Shown here piece by piece: positions 26,369 to 35,736 of a stretch of DNA of 64,000 nucleotides. Location of the stretch: positions 65,754 to 129,753 of the forward strand of contig CAMNHO010000005.1 in NCBI GenBank assembly GCA_946539765.1. Direction: 5' to 3'. Source of the DNA: UBA4312 sp002394635 (lineage in GTDB: Bacteria > Bacillota_I > Bacilli_A > Erysipelotrichales > Erysipelotrichaceae). Positions within the stretch are counted from its first letter, which is position 1; the number at the start of each line of letters is the position of its first letter. A program made the position numbers and the translations under genes. Under the pieces are notes generated by a model that ran no database searches, was not told the origin of the DNA, and saw only the letters and a list, made by a program, of their open reading frames with translations.

Positions 26369-26969
26369 ATTCGATTGGTTTGAAATCACTGGCCGGATGT
26401 TTGCAGATCGGACATATGAAATCATCCGGTAAGACCTCTCCCTCATAAATATATCCGCAAATGGTACAGATCCATCCCTTTTTCGATGTTTTCTTCGGTT
26501 TCGGCTTAATGTGAGCAAAGTAATACGCATAGGTAACCGAAGGTTCTTCATTGAATATTTCTCCATCCACGACATCCGCTATAAACAAAGTATGGCTTCC
26601 TAGATCAATGGACTGGATGACCTTTCCGGATATATACGCATTGGTCTGATTTCGGATATAAACGATCCCATTGTCAGCTCTCTGGTATTCAATACCGATC
26701 ATCTTATCTACGTCTTTGCCACTTTGAAAGCCATAGTGTTGAAAGGTTTCAAACGTAGCTTGTTCCGATAGTATGGAAACATTAAATGCTCCTGTTTTTA
26801 AGATCATATCATGTGTATAGTTTAATTTATTGACGGATATGGAGATCCGATTGGGAGAGCTTGCTACCTGTGTCACTGTATTGATAATACACCCATTATC
26901 TTTATCACCATCTTTTGCGGTACAGATAAACAAACCATAGCTCAATTTCTGCATAACTTTTTCATTCAT
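26367..26969 (-). CDS. Flavin reductase fused to rubredoxin (Hrb-like)
   Basis: The 200-residue protein joins an N-terminal FMN-binding split-barrel (about 1-145) to a C-terminal rubredoxin domain with WICTICGY and CPICKHP, which bind one iron. Such high-molecular-weight rubredoxins pass electrons from NAD(P)H to flavodiiron proteins or peroxidases that remove O2, NO or peroxide in anaerobes. GGAGGTGTTACT fixes the ATG at 26969; a longer frame of 30 residues is rejected. Its electron acceptor is not encoded nearby. Confidence 0.9.
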   Translation of the reverse strand: MNEKVMQKLSYGLFICTAKDGDKDNGCIINTVTQVASSPNRISISVNKLNYTHDMILKTGAFNVSILSEQATFETFQHYGFQSGKDVDKMIGIEYQRADNGIVYIRNQTNAYISGKVIQSIDLGSHTLFIADVVDGEIFNEEPSVTYAYYFAHIKPKPKKTSKKGWICTICGYIYEGEVLPDDFICPICKHPASDFKPIE

Positions 26970-27062
26970 AGTAACACCTCCACTGCTTATTATATTTAGC
27001 GAAGCTATATGAATCAAAAAGGTGGAAAACTTATACAAGATTGTGGAATGATCGAACAAATA

Positions 27063-28349
27063 TCAGGCAATGATCTCCTCATAAAAACTATAAAACTTTA
27101 TAAGACGCATGAATGTAATTCGCTTTCGAACATACGGAGATACCCGTAATGTTAATGATTTGAGATTTTCATCCAGATCAATCTCCGATAAGTTTGTAGC
27201 CCCATTTACTTTTTTCATCCATTGCGTCATTTCCTGCGATGTCGGCAGCTCTTCTAATATTTGAATGATCTCGGCTTCTTTCTCTTTCAACATTTGTCCA
27301 TTGACATCCTGCAGAATGTTCGGTGTATTCTCCTTCAGGATCTCTTCCTGTAAAACCGGATTTTGGAAACACTGACAGATCAGTTCCGTCTCCACCTCCA
27401 CATGGTCTTGGACTGTATATGCCTTCGTCTTCAATCGTTCCAAGGCCTTTTTATATACCTCGGCACAAAGAATCATTCCAACACCTACTTTTTCCCCATG
27501 ATAATAGTCAATCGGTTCATTGATGGCCGCTTCTTCCCATAAATGCGAGCAATGATGCTCACAACCGGAAGCAGGTCGCGAATATGTAATGATCTGCATA
27601 GCTAATCCACTTAACAAGAGACCATAAATCAAATTCTCATACGCTTTGATGTCATGGTTCTGCAACCCATCAAGATTTGACACCAGCTGCTCTAAGATCT
27701 CGTATTCCCAGTTTACAATAGGCTCTGAGATGTATTCTCCGGTAATGGCAGAAGCAATCCGCCAGTCACATAAAGCTGTATATTTTCCCATCAGATCCCC
27801 TACACCACTGGCCGTCAACCGTGAAGGCGCATGCGAAAAGACTGTTGTATCGGCCAGGACAAAGACAGGACTGACAGCCGTAAACGTCTTCTTCATTCCC
27901 TTCCATGTCATGGCTGCCATTGTAGATACATACCCGTCCACACTGGCTGCCGTAGGAATGGATAAGAAATCAATCTTTTTTTGATACGCATGGTATCGGG
28001 TGATATCATGAATCGTTCCGGAACCACACGCAATCAGAAAATCTATCTCATCAAAGTGTCTGAGCTGTTTTTCGGCTGCCTGTACACCGTGTTCATCGGC
28101 ATGGAGCCCGGTGGGATCTAATATGATCAATCCCATATCCGGTAATTGTTCCATCGCTTTTTTTCCGGCAGCTTCGTATGTATTTTCATCACAGATCATC
28201 ACAATATGATGAAACCGGCTATAGTACGTTTTCATGATGTATGCCAGTTTATCCAGTGCGTTCTGCTCGATCATCATATCGTCGACAAAGATTCTCTGAT
28301 TACGTTCCAGATCGCACAATTGTCTAATTCTTTCGATATCTACCTGCAT
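27063..28349 (-). CDS. egsA: sn-glycerol-1-phosphate dehydrogenase (AraM/EgsA type)
   Basis: The 428-residue enzyme belongs to the iron-dependent alcohol dehydrogenase/dehydroquinate synthase superfamily and matches bacterial sn-glycerol-1-phosphate dehydrogenases. GSGTIHD binds NAD(P), PTAASVDGY is a family signature, and the metal site is given by Asp in SGVGDLMGKY and His in HHCSHLWEE and YHGEKVG. It reduces dihydroxyacetone phosphate to glycerol 1-phosphate. It is 26 bp overlapped by a YcxB-like gene upstream and lies downstream of a PTS operon that could yield dihydroxyacetone phosphate. Confidence 0.88.
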   Translation of the reverse strand: MQVDIERIRQLCDLERNQRIFVDDMMIEQNALDKLAYIMKTYYSRFHHIVMICDENTYEAAGKKAMEQLPDMGLIILDPTGLHADEHGVQAAEKQLRHFDEIDFLIACGSGTIHDITRYHAYQKKIDFLSIPTAASVDGYVSTMAAMTWKGMKKTFTAVSPVFVLADTTVFSHAPSRLTASGVGDLMGKYTALCDWRIASAITGEYISEPIVNWEYEILEQLVSNLDGLQNHDIKAYENLIYGLLLSGLAMQIITYSRPASGCEHHCSHLWEEAAINEPIDYYHGEKVGVGMILCAEVYKKALERLKTKAYTVQDHVEVETELICQCFQNPVLQEEILKENTPNILQDVNGQMLKEKEAEIIQILEELPTSQEMTQWMKKVNGATNLSEIDLDENLKSLTLRVSPYVRKRITFMRLIKFYSFYEEIIA

Positions 28350-28821
28350 CGTATGATCCTTTCTTTATTATTCTTTCTTGTATAAACTTTCTTGTTTCCT
28401 CTACATCTTTTAAAGATCCTTTATGAATCGATATCAATTCTTTTGGATGGACCAAGATGATCAAATGATCTGTTTCAATGACTTTTCGGATGTGTGCATA
28501 CTCAAATGCCATGCGATCTCTATTCACTTCATATTCAATTTTGTCACTGAGCTTCACTTTGATCTTCACCTGAACCGTACCATATTTTCTCTGATACATG
28601 TGGATCCGTCGCCGAATGATCATGGGCTTTGAAGAATACCCTATCCCCAGCAACAATAAAACAGAGGTAATAAGCCATATTATTTCTTTTGTATGGATGG
28701 ACATCACCAATGTAATACCGACCAATACAAACACGGGAATGACATTCTCCTGGTGCATCGCTTGGATCGTTTCACGAACCAGCTCTTTGTTATTTATATA
28801 TTCATATTCATTTTTCTTCAT
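28324..28821 (-). CDS. YcxB-like membrane protein
   Basis: The 165-residue protein has a pair of hydrophobic helices (about 28-65) and a C-terminal YcxB-like PH-fold domain with IRKVIETDHLIILV and HKGSLKD. Function unknown. GGAAAGACCT precedes the ATG at 28821. Its 3' end overlaps the dehydrogenase gene by 26 bp, so the two are coupled. A second protein with this layout is at 52578. Confidence 0.75.
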   Translation of the reverse strand: MKKNEYEYINNKELVRETIQAMHQENVIPVFVLVGITLVMSIHTKEIIWLITSVLLLLGIGYSSKPMIIRRRIHMYQRKYGTVQVKIKVKLSDKIEYEVNRDRMAFEYAHIRKVIETDHLIILVHPKELISIHKGSLKDVEETRKFIQERIIKKGSYDAGRYRKN

Positions 28822-28869
28822 AGGTCTTTCCAAAGACAGAAAGCCACATTTGCATGCGACTTTCCGTGA

Positions 28870-29319
28870 TCATCCATTTACTTTTACATCTAACAATGCA
28901 GCCAGTTGGCCTGGCAATGTATTTAATGGCGAGTTATAAAGCGTTTTAAGTGTTTCTGTGTCATAAAACATCTTCATCAGATTCTGTAATACGGCCATAT
29001 GTCGGGCAGGATCTTTTACAGCTAGATTGAAAACCATCTGGGCATGGATCTGCTGCTCATCATCATCAATCCTGCGAAAATCCACCGGCTTTTCAAGGAT
29101 CAAAAGACATATGGCATCTTCGATTACACCCGAGCTCTCTGAATGCGGCATGGCAACAGGAAGCTGACTGGGCATACCTGTCGGATAAAGTCTTTCTCTT
29201 TTTATACAATTATCTGAAAATTGATCCGTCACGCAGCCTTCTTGAAAAAGCTTGTCCGCACATAAAGCAATCGCTTCTTCATCGTTTTTAGGACACCCTT
29301 GGATTGCATAGTATTTCAT
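28870..29319 (-). CDS. PTS EIIA component, galactitol/fructose type
   Basis: The 149-residue cytoplasmic protein is a PTS EIIA-2 domain. The phospho-accepting His is in VAMPHSES. It takes phosphate from HPr and passes it to the IIB protein encoded upstream. The order IIB, IIC, IIA in one operon and the type of IIC point to a galactitol-class (polyol or pentitol) permease. It starts 11 bp after the IIC stop with AAGGA as ribosome site. Confidence 0.9.
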   Translation of the reverse strand: MKYYAIQGCPKNDEEAIALCADKLFQEGCVTDQFSDNCIKRERLYPTGMPSQLPVAMPHSESSGVIEDAICLLILEKPVDFRRIDDDEQQIHAQMVFNLAVKDPARHMAVLQNLMKMFYDTETLKTLYNSPLNTLPGQLAALLDVKVNG

Positions 29320-29329
29320 CGTTATGTCC

Positions 29330-30586
29330 TTAAGCCATAAAGAAATGATGAATGAACTCTAACAACACGTTCATTAAATTGTATCCGAAGAATGAATCCG
29401 TTACCGTTCCTTGCACTTCGATACCCGTTGTCTGCACCATCATTGTCGCTTCCGGCGCAAATACATTGGTTGCCCAGGCTACCAGATAGATCATAATACA
29501 ACAGCTGATGATCGTTCTGACAAAGTTTCCTTTGTGTGCCAAGGTCGGCATGACCGTTGTATAACATACAACGCTCAGGATCCCCACAGGGAAATAGTTC
29601 ATGTTCGGAACGATCCATGCACATAAGATCGTAAATGGAATCATAAGGGCTGTAGCCACAATACATGTCGGATCACCCAGACCCAAACAGACATCCATAC
29701 CGATCAACAGTTGTGCATCTTCGCCGATCCAGCGTTTCATAAATTCATTCGCTGCATTGCCGATCGGGGTAATTCCTTCCATCATGACCGCAACCATACG
29801 AGGAATCAGTACCAATACAGACGCAAAACCGATGGCCATAATAAAGATAGAAGTAATCGGCTGCTTTGTTAATAAGCCAAGAATCACGCCGACGATAACA
29901 CCGATAAAGCTTGTTTCACCAAAAACACCTAGCCTCTGTGACAGATGATCCACATCAACATTCACTTTATTTAAACCCGGAATATGATCATACAGCTTAT
30001 CCAGGGCACGGAAGATCGGATACATCAACACAAAGGAAGCAGTACTACACGTTGTCCCATCCAATCCATAGTACTCCTGCCAGTCGTTTGAAACGATCTC
30101 CCCAAATTTGATTGCGATCACTGACATGACCAACGTAATCAGAATTCCTACCCATAAGCTTCTAAAGATCGCATATGCCAGAGCTCCAGGAATCAACATA
30201 TGGATAAAGTTCCAGATATCCACATTCATGACCCGGGTCCATTTTAAACGGATCATGATGATATTTAACAAGAAGATCAACGGAACGACGATCGGCGCAA
30301 ATGGAACCGACCAGGAAGCAGCACCAACAGCTGCCCATCCCATATCCGTAACCGTAAAACCGCCACCCATTGCTTGATAATAATCAATCGCAGGCTGTAT
30401 GGTCGTGAACAATAAACTAATAACTAACGAAAGCCCCTGAAAACCGATGCCGACCAATAAACCGGCTTTTAACGCTTCTCCAAATTTCATGCGGAAAATG
30501 ACGCCAATAATTGTGATCATTACCGGTAACAAAGCAACAGCACCCATATTCAAAAGTGTCTGAATAAAATTTAATAATACATCCAT
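29330..30586 (-). CDS. PTS EIIC component, galactitol type
   Basis: This 418-residue membrane protein is a galactitol-family IIC permease, with about ten hydrophobic segments and conserved stretches such as FGEALKAGLLVGIGFQG and GMDVCLGLGDPT. It moves the polyol or sugar across the membrane while IIB phosphorylates it. Relatives carry galactitol, arabitol or other polyols. GGGAGAAATAAT precedes the ATG. Confidence 0.92.
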   Translation of the reverse strand: MDVLLNFIQTLLNMGAVALLPVMITIIGVIFRMKFGEALKAGLLVGIGFQGLSLVISLLFTTIQPAIDYYQAMGGGFTVTDMGWAAVGAASWSVPFAPIVVPLIFLLNIIMIRLKWTRVMNVDIWNFIHMLIPGALAYAIFRSLWVGILITLVMSVIAIKFGEIVSNDWQEYYGLDGTTCSTASFVLMYPIFRALDKLYDHIPGLNKVNVDVDHLSQRLGVFGETSFIGVIVGVILGLLTKQPITSIFIMAIGFASVLVLIPRMVAVMMEGITPIGNAANEFMKRWIGEDAQLLIGMDVCLGLGDPTCIVATALMIPFTILCAWIVPNMNYFPVGILSVVCYTTVMPTLAHKGNFVRTIISCCIMIYLVAWATNVFAPEATMMVQTTGIEVQGTVTDSFFGYNLMNVLLEFIHHFFMA

Positions 30587-30608
30587 ATTATTTCTCCCTT
30601 ATGATTTT

Positions 30609-30920
30609 TTATACTTCTTCTTTATCTGCTAACACTTCATTGCATGTATCAATGATTTTTTTCGCAACAGCGTCTTTCCCGATTCCGGAAATCAATCCAA
30701 ATACCTTGATAACCGGTTTATCGATCTTCCCTCTGAAATTGGACGTCGTCATGATGATATCCATATTCTTTGAAGCTGAAGCAATCGTCTGTACTGTTCC
30801 TTTATGAACGTTGACCGGAATCCCTGCTTCGCCACATATCTTTTTTACTTCTTCAGCAGCAACGGAAGAGGATGCGATCCCACTACCGCATGCGACTAAA
30901 ATTTCTACTGGTTTTTTCAT
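30609..30920 (-). CDS. PTS EIIB component, galactitol type
   Basis: The 103-residue cytoplasmic protein is a small IIB-Gat domain. The phospho-Cys is in VACGSGIASS (Cys11). It overlaps the stop of the dehydrogenase gene by four bases (ATGA) and lies 22 bp before IIC. Confidence 0.92.
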   Translation of the reverse strand: MKKPVEILVACGSGIASSSVAAEEVKKICGEAGIPVNVHKGTVQTIASASKNMDIIMTTSNFRGKIDKPVIKVFGLISGIGKDAVAKKIIDTCNEVLADKEEV

Positions 30921-31975
30921 AATAGATCCTTGTTAACCTCCTCATTCGGTATTAAAACCACTTTAATGGCTTCTCCTGATCTTGTTAGTTGAATACCTTC
31001 GTTGATCTTGCTCAATGGCAATACATGTGTAATAAACTTGGATGCATCAAACTTTTCGCTGAGCGCCAGCTTGAATGCCTGCTCTACCTGGATACTATTG
31101 GCCCCAAAATGACCGTAGATCCAGATTCCATAATAATGAACACGATTGGAATCAATCTGTGCCATCGCTCCTTTGGCTACTCCGCCAAACCAGACAACGA
31201 TTCCATTCTTTCTGCACATATAGATGGCCTGATTTTGTGCCTGTGTACTCGGATTTGCCGAAATTACCTTGTCGGCTCCTTTTCCATCGGTTATCTTCAG
31301 TACTTCTTCCACGGCATCTACCTGGGATCCGTTGATGTAGTAATCCGCTCCGAATCTTTTTGATAGCTCCAGTCTGGTCTCGTTGAGCTCAACCATGATA
31401 ATGGTTTCAGCCCCGCGCAATCTAGCTAACTGGATATGAAAACAACCGATCGGTCCGGCCCCGATGATCACGACCGTATCTCCAAATCCGACATGAATAT
31501 TATCCTGACATGCATAGACAGAAGACAGCGGTTCTGCCAATGTTGCCGCCTTCAGATCTTTATCCTCCGGAATCTTAAAGACAGAATCACTGGCTAGTTG
31601 TTTCCCTGTCACAACATAGTAATCCGCAAATCCTCCCATTCTATCCGTATATTTACTTCCTTCCTCACACATCTCATGATGACCGGATCGACAATGTTCA
31701 CAATGCATACAATGGGTAGCAGGATATACATAAATGTTTTCTTTTTTCTCATAACCTTCGACAGCTTCTCCTACCTCAACAATTTCACCGACAATTTCAT
31801 GTCCAAAAATATGAGGATATTTCCCTTGTCGAGAATCTGTTGTCAGATTTCGTATATCCGATCCACATAATCCAATTGCACGCACGTTGATCAGCAATCC
31901 ATCCGAAGGACACTTTGGTGTTTCAATATCTTCAATCCGGATATCATTGGGTCCATACATCAATGCAGCTTTCAT
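30917..31975 (-). CDS. Zinc-dependent polyol-phosphate dehydrogenase (galactitol-1-phosphate dehydrogenase-like)
   Basis: The 352-residue medium-chain dehydrogenase has catalytic zinc ligands in GLCGSD and GHEIVGE, a structural zinc site with four Cys (CMHCEHCRSGHHEMC) and the cofactor loop VIIGAGPIG. Related enzymes in PTS operons oxidise polyol phosphates such as galactitol 1-phosphate to ketose phosphates. Position between the aldolase and IIB supports that role. The start at 31975 removes seven residues that overlap a GGAGAAAGAGA ribosome site. Confidence 0.88.
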   Translation of the reverse strand: MKAALMYGPNDIRIEDIETPKCPSDGLLINVRAIGLCGSDIRNLTTDSRQGKYPHIFGHEIVGEIVEVGEAVEGYEKKENIYVYPATHCMHCEHCRSGHHEMCEEGSKYTDRMGGFADYYVVTGKQLASDSVFKIPEDKDLKAATLAEPLSSVYACQDNIHVGFGDTVVIIGAGPIGCFHIQLARLRGAETIIMVELNETRLELSKRFGADYYINGSQVDAVEEVLKITDGKGADKVISANPSTQAQNQAIYMCRKNGIVVWFGGVAKGAMAQIDSNRVHYYGIWIYGHFGANSIQVEQAFKLALSEKFDASKFITHVLPLSKINEGIQLTRSGEAIKVVLIPNEEVNKDLL

Positions 31976-31992
31976 CGTTTCTCTTTCTCCTT

Positions 31993-32616
31993 TCACCGCT
32001 TCGCAATTTTCAAACTCTCTAACTGTGCATCATTTAAATCAGAAACTCCCATATGTTTTGCGATTTCATAGATCCTAAGGGCTTCTTCTGTCGCTTCCAC
32101 AATGGCACAAGCTTGTTCTAAGTCTTTGCCGACACAAACCAGCCCATGATTTGCCAAAAGGACGATGCTGTGGCCCTGGATTGCTTTATCCAGCCCTTTC
32201 GCAATCCCATAGCCTCCCGGTTCCCCATAAGGGATGCATGGAATATCATCATGAAGAATGGAGAACGTTGTGGAACAACGCAGATTGATTCCTTTGTTGC
32301 AGTAAGCGTACGCCGTCATATTCGGTGCATGCACATGCAAGACCGCATGACAATCCGGTCTGGCTTCCAATGCCACCTTATGAAGAATGTATTCGCTGGA
32401 GCGCTTTTTCGTTCCCCCAACTTGTTCATCGCCTTTCATCACCGCAACCTGATCTTCTGTCAGAAATGCTTTTCTCGTTCCTGTTGGTGTGATATACATC
32501 AACCCTGTTTCACGATCTAATATTGAGAGGTTTCCTTCCAGTGAGTTTACCAGTCCTTTCTGGTCAAGTATTTTCGAATATTGGACAATTTGTTTTTTTA
32601 TTTTTTCTTCCCTCAT
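31993..32616 (-). CDS. Class II aldolase, L-fuculose-phosphate aldolase-like
   Basis: The 207-residue zinc aldolase of the FucA/AraD family has Glu in SSEYILHK, zinc His in HVHAP and a third His in ANHGLV. FucA-type enzymes cut ketose 1-phosphates to dihydroxyacetone phosphate and an aldehyde. As the first gene of the PTS operon it should act on the ketose phosphate made by the downstream dehydrogenase. An epimerase role (AraD type) is possible but less likely because the tetrad resembles FucA. GGAGGAAACC precedes the ATG. Confidence 0.85.
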   Translation of the reverse strand: MREEKIKKQIVQYSKILDQKGLVNSLEGNLSILDRETGLMYITPTGTRKAFLTEDQVAVMKGDEQVGGTKKRSSEYILHKVALEARPDCHAVLHVHAPNMTAYAYCNKGINLRCSTTFSILHDDIPCIPYGEPGGYGIAKGLDKAIQGHSIVLLANHGLVCVGKDLEQACAIVEATEEALRIYEIAKHMGVSDLNDAQLESLKIAKR

Positions 32617-32906
32617 TTGATGGTTTCCTCCAATGTTTATTCAAGCAGCCGGCTTCTATTTACAATTTCATTATATAAATCCGTATTTCCAAAAAACAGA
32701 CACGTCTTCTTCTGTCCAGTGAAAGAAAAAACACTAATTCTTTTTCTTCACAAACTGGTACAAAAGATTTATTATTTGGTTCTTTATTCACCTTTTTTCT
32801 ACAAGTATTATTGATTTTTTACTATTTTACTGTTTATTTATCTAATCAAACTCTTTTTTATCAATTTAAGTATGAATTAATATTATTACAAGGTTAATAT
32901 TAAAGT
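32617..32906. promoter_or_regulatory. AT-rich divergent control region of the PTS operon and its regulator
   Basis: This 290-bp region is strongly AT-rich. For the minus-strand operon TATAAT lies about 55 bases before the aldolase ATG with a weak -35. An inverted pair AGTG / CACT separated by about ten bases (about 32721-32738) could bind the PRD activator. No riboswitch or small gene is seen. Confidence 0.45.
32895..32900 (+). promoter_or_regulatory. -10 box six bases before the regulator ATG
   Basis: TAATAT is followed by six bases and the ATG at 32907. The -35 is weak (ATGAAT). A ribosome site is absent at useful distance. Confidence 0.4.
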
Positions 32907-35003
32907 ATGAATAAAAGAATGATCTATCTTATTAACACCTTGGCCAGCGGAAATAATCACACATTAAAATCGTTAGCCCTTCAATGCGATGTATCCATTC
33001 GAACGATACGAAACGATATCAAATCAATCAACGAATTCTTGTTCTCCCATGGATATTCTTCCCTTCAGATCGAAAAGGATGGCTATATCCGGGTACACCA
33101 TGATTTTTCAATGTGTCGCAAATATCTCCAAACCAATGATTTTTATAAGTACAAATTATCAAAACATGAACGAGTTGCGGTTGCTTCGGCATTATTGGTC
33201 GCTCAGAATCAATATGTTACCATTTCTCAATTAGCCGATATTTTATATGTCAGTCGAACAACGCTGATCAAAGACCTCCCGGAAATACGAAAGTATTTAA
33301 ACGAAATGTCTTTAACACTACAGTCTTATCCCAATAAGGGACTGATGATCGATGGTTCGGAGCAAGACATCCGCAACGCTTTTTTATCCATGCTTCTTGC
33401 ATCCACCGATGATGAAGTAGCTTCTTTACAGAACCTGATCCGACAGAAACTGATCATCCACCATGACTATCTGCCTATTATAGGAAGCATTATTACCGAG
33501 GTAGAGAACGAAAACCAAATTGCGTTTACAGACGATTCCTTCAAAACATTACACAACTATCTCGCCTTAATGGTGGAGCGCAACAAACAGAACCATTATG
33601 TGGATCATTCGGAGCGTATATTCGCAAAAGAATATCAATATGCACAGGATCTGTTGCGGTACATCACAAAATATTGCGAAATCATCACAACCGGGGACGA
33701 AATAAACCATCTTGCCTATATTATCAAAAATGTTTTTCATTACATATCCAAGACCAACAGCGACAAGGATACGGTTGCCATTCAGGTAAGGACACGAAAA
33801 CTGATCGATGATGTGGCCAAGGAATTGAATATGGAGATTGACAAAGATTATCAGCTCTATGAAAACCTTTCCAACCATTTGATCTCGATATACCACCATT
33901 CCTTTAAAACGGATCCGAACAATCCGATCTTAAAGGACATCCAGGAAACACAGCAGACTGTGATCGAAGCCGTAGAACAACATATAGGCGCTATCGAAAG
34001 TTTTTTTGAACGTCCTTTGGATTCCATAGAAGTGACTTATATTGTCATTCATTTCTGTGCGGCCATGGAAAGATTCAAAACAAACCGTTCAAAATATGAT
34101 GCCATCCTGGTTTGTAATGCCGGCATTGGTACTTCCCAGCTGATCCGGGCAAAGCTGAAAAATTATTATAGTCTGAATATAATCTCTGTTATCAGCTCGC
34201 ATGAGATCCAAGGTCTGACCCCAAAAAGCGCGGACTTGCTGATATCTACGATACCGATCTACGAAGCACCCATTGACTTCATTTGTATTTCGCCAAATTT
34301 AAGTGAGGAGGATTATATTCTTTTAGGGAACAAGCTGGCTGAAATGCATTCAATGAACCACCTTCCGGTGCATCTCAACGAGAAAGAAATCACAGCTGTT
34401 GCCGTAACCGATTTACTACGTCCGATCATATTCAGCATGGTTGCCCCGAATGCGGATGAAGTCTTTTCGGTAATCAAGCGGGCCATCCGTCGTTATTTTA
34501 ATCAAACGCAATCCAGTCAGACAGAATTATTATCCCCTTATCTTCATCATCTTCTTTCGCCTGGATTCATCCGGTTAGATGTTGAATGTAAAGACTGGAA
34601 AGACTGTATTTGGCAATCTTCCCTTCCTTTACTACAAAACAGTTATATTGAAAAATCATACATTACGGCCATGATAGAAAACGCAGAAGAGCTTGGACCT
34701 TACTTTGTGATGCTGCCAGGTGTCGCAATCCCTCATGCAGGTTTAAATGATGGCTGCTTCAAGACAGGGATGAGCATGATCCGTTTAAAAAGTCCTGTTT
34801 GCTTCCAAGCCGGTTCATTGGATCCGATCCGATACGTGATTACCTTGAGTGCTGTGGATCAAAATAAACACTTACGAGCGTTGTTTCATTTACTCGCTCT
34901 TCTGAAAGATCCATCCTTTGTAGAAAAGCTGGATCGTGTGCAAACGACCGAGGAAGCCAATAAACTGATCGAGACCAGTGAATATCGTCTGAATGATTAC
35001 TGA
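32907..35003 (+). CDS. PRD-containing transcriptional activator (MtlR/BglG-like, with IIB and IIA domains)
   Basis: The 698-residue protein has two N-terminal helix-turn-helix parts (about 1-70 and 90-150), two PTS regulation domains (about 170-400, with His in EINHLAY and IVIHF), a IIB-Gat-like domain with VCNAGIGTS and a C-terminal IIA-2 domain with VAIPHAG. This is the layout of DNA-binding MtlR-type activators, switched by PTS phosphorylation. It is divergent from the PTS operon and precedes hxlAB, so it may control both. Confidence 0.92.
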   Translation: MNKRMIYLINTLASGNNHTLKSLALQCDVSIRTIRNDIKSINEFLFSHGYSSLQIEKDGYIRVHHDFSMCRKYLQTNDFYKYKLSKHERVAVASALLVAQNQYVTISQLADILYVSRTTLIKDLPEIRKYLNEMSLTLQSYPNKGLMIDGSEQDIRNAFLSMLLASTDDEVASLQNLIRQKLIIHHDYLPIIGSIITEVENENQIAFTDDSFKTLHNYLALMVERNKQNHYVDHSERIFAKEYQYAQDLLRYITKYCEIITTGDEINHLAYIIKNVFHYISKTNSDKDTVAIQVRTRKLIDDVAKELNMEIDKDYQLYENLSNHLISIYHHSFKTDPNNPILKDIQETQQTVIEAVEQHIGAIESFFERPLDSIEVTYIVIHFCAAMERFKTNRSKYDAILVCNAGIGTSQLIRAKLKNYYSLNIISVISSHEIQGLTPKSADLLISTIPIYEAPIDFICISPNLSEEDYILLGNKLAEMHSMNHLPVHLNEKEITAVAVTDLLRPIIFSMVAPNADEVFSVIKRAIRRYFNQTQSSQTELLSPYLHHLLSPGFIRLDVECKDWKDCIWQSSLPLLQNSYIEKSYITAMIENAEELGPYFVMLPGVAIPHAGLNDGCFKTGMSMIRLKSPVCFQAGSLDPIRYVITLSAVDQNKHLRALFHLLALLKDPSFVEKLDRVQTTEEANKLIETSEYRLNDY

Positions 35004-35023
35004 TCCGGCATTCACGTTTCCTT

Positions 35024-35057
35024 CCACCTCTTTTAAAAAAGGGTGGATTTTCTTTTT
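35024..35057 (+). terminator. Terminator-like hairpin between the regulator and hxlA
   Basis: CCACC...GGTGG with inner T and A tracts that can pair, followed by ATTTTCTTTTT. It would end the regulator message before hxlA or act as an attenuator. Confidence 0.6.
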
Positions 35058-35097
35058 GTGCTCTTTCATAATAAAGTGGGAAAAGAAAGGAGACGCT

Positions 35098-35736
35098 ATG
35101 AAACTACAAGCTGCATTAGATACATTGACATTGGAACAATGTACTGATTTATTAAATAAGACCAAAGGCTCTGTCCAGGTAGCCGAAGTCGGTACACCTT
35201 TTATCATCGAACAAGGAATGGTGCCGGTAAGAGCCTTAAAATCGCAATTCCCTGACATTGAAATTTTAGCTGATGCCAAGATCATGGATGCCGGTTTATT
35301 TGAAGCGGATAAATGCTTTGATGCCGGTGCCGATATTGTCACCGTGTTGGGGGTCGCCTATGATGAAACCATCGAAGGTGTCGTACAATCGGCCAAAAAC
35401 CATGGAAAACGTGTCATGGTGGATATGATCGGAGTCAAAGATCTGGAACAAAGAGCTCGGGAAATCGATGCCATGGGCGTGGATTATATTTGTGTGCATA
35501 CCGCCTTTGACATCCAGCAGGAGGGAAATGATCCCCTGGAAGATCTGAAGACGGTCAACAAAGTCATCAAGAATGCCAAAAGTGCCGTGGCCGGTGGTGT
35601 GAAGCTATCGACCATTGATGCCATCGTTGCCGAAGGAGCTGAAATCATCGTTGTCGGCGGTGCCATCTGTACGGCAAAAGACCCGGCAGAGGCAGCCAAA
35701 GCCTTCCAGGCACACATTGGAGGTTTTCATGAATAA
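35098..35736 (+). CDS. hxlA: 3-hexulose-6-phosphate synthase
   Basis: The 212-residue TIM-barrel enzyme condenses formaldehyde with ribulose 5-phosphate, or runs in reverse to make ribulose 5-phosphate. LADAKIMDAG, VDMIGVKD and CVHTAFD match the family, and the similarity to the Bacillus HxlA sequence I remember is strong. AAAGGAGACGCT places the start at 35098. It overlaps hxlB by eight bases. The related keto-gulonate-phosphate decarboxylase is less likely given the hxlB partner. Confidence 0.92.
   Translation: MKLQAALDTLTLEQCTDLLNKTKGSVQVAEVGTPFIIEQGMVPVRALKSQFPDIEILADAKIMDAGLFEADKCFDAGADIVTVLGVAYDETIEGVVQSAKNHGKRVMVDMIGVKDLEQRAREIDAMGVDYICVHTAFDIQQEGNDPLEDLKTVNKVIKNAKSAVAGGVKLSTIDAIVAEGAEIIVVGGAICTAKDPAEAAKAFQAHIGGFHE

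Noticed and set aside
34993..35097. N-terminal extension of HxlA by 35 residues
   Set aside because: The extension crosses a hairpin and a possible promoter; AAAGGAG and homology fix the start at 35098.
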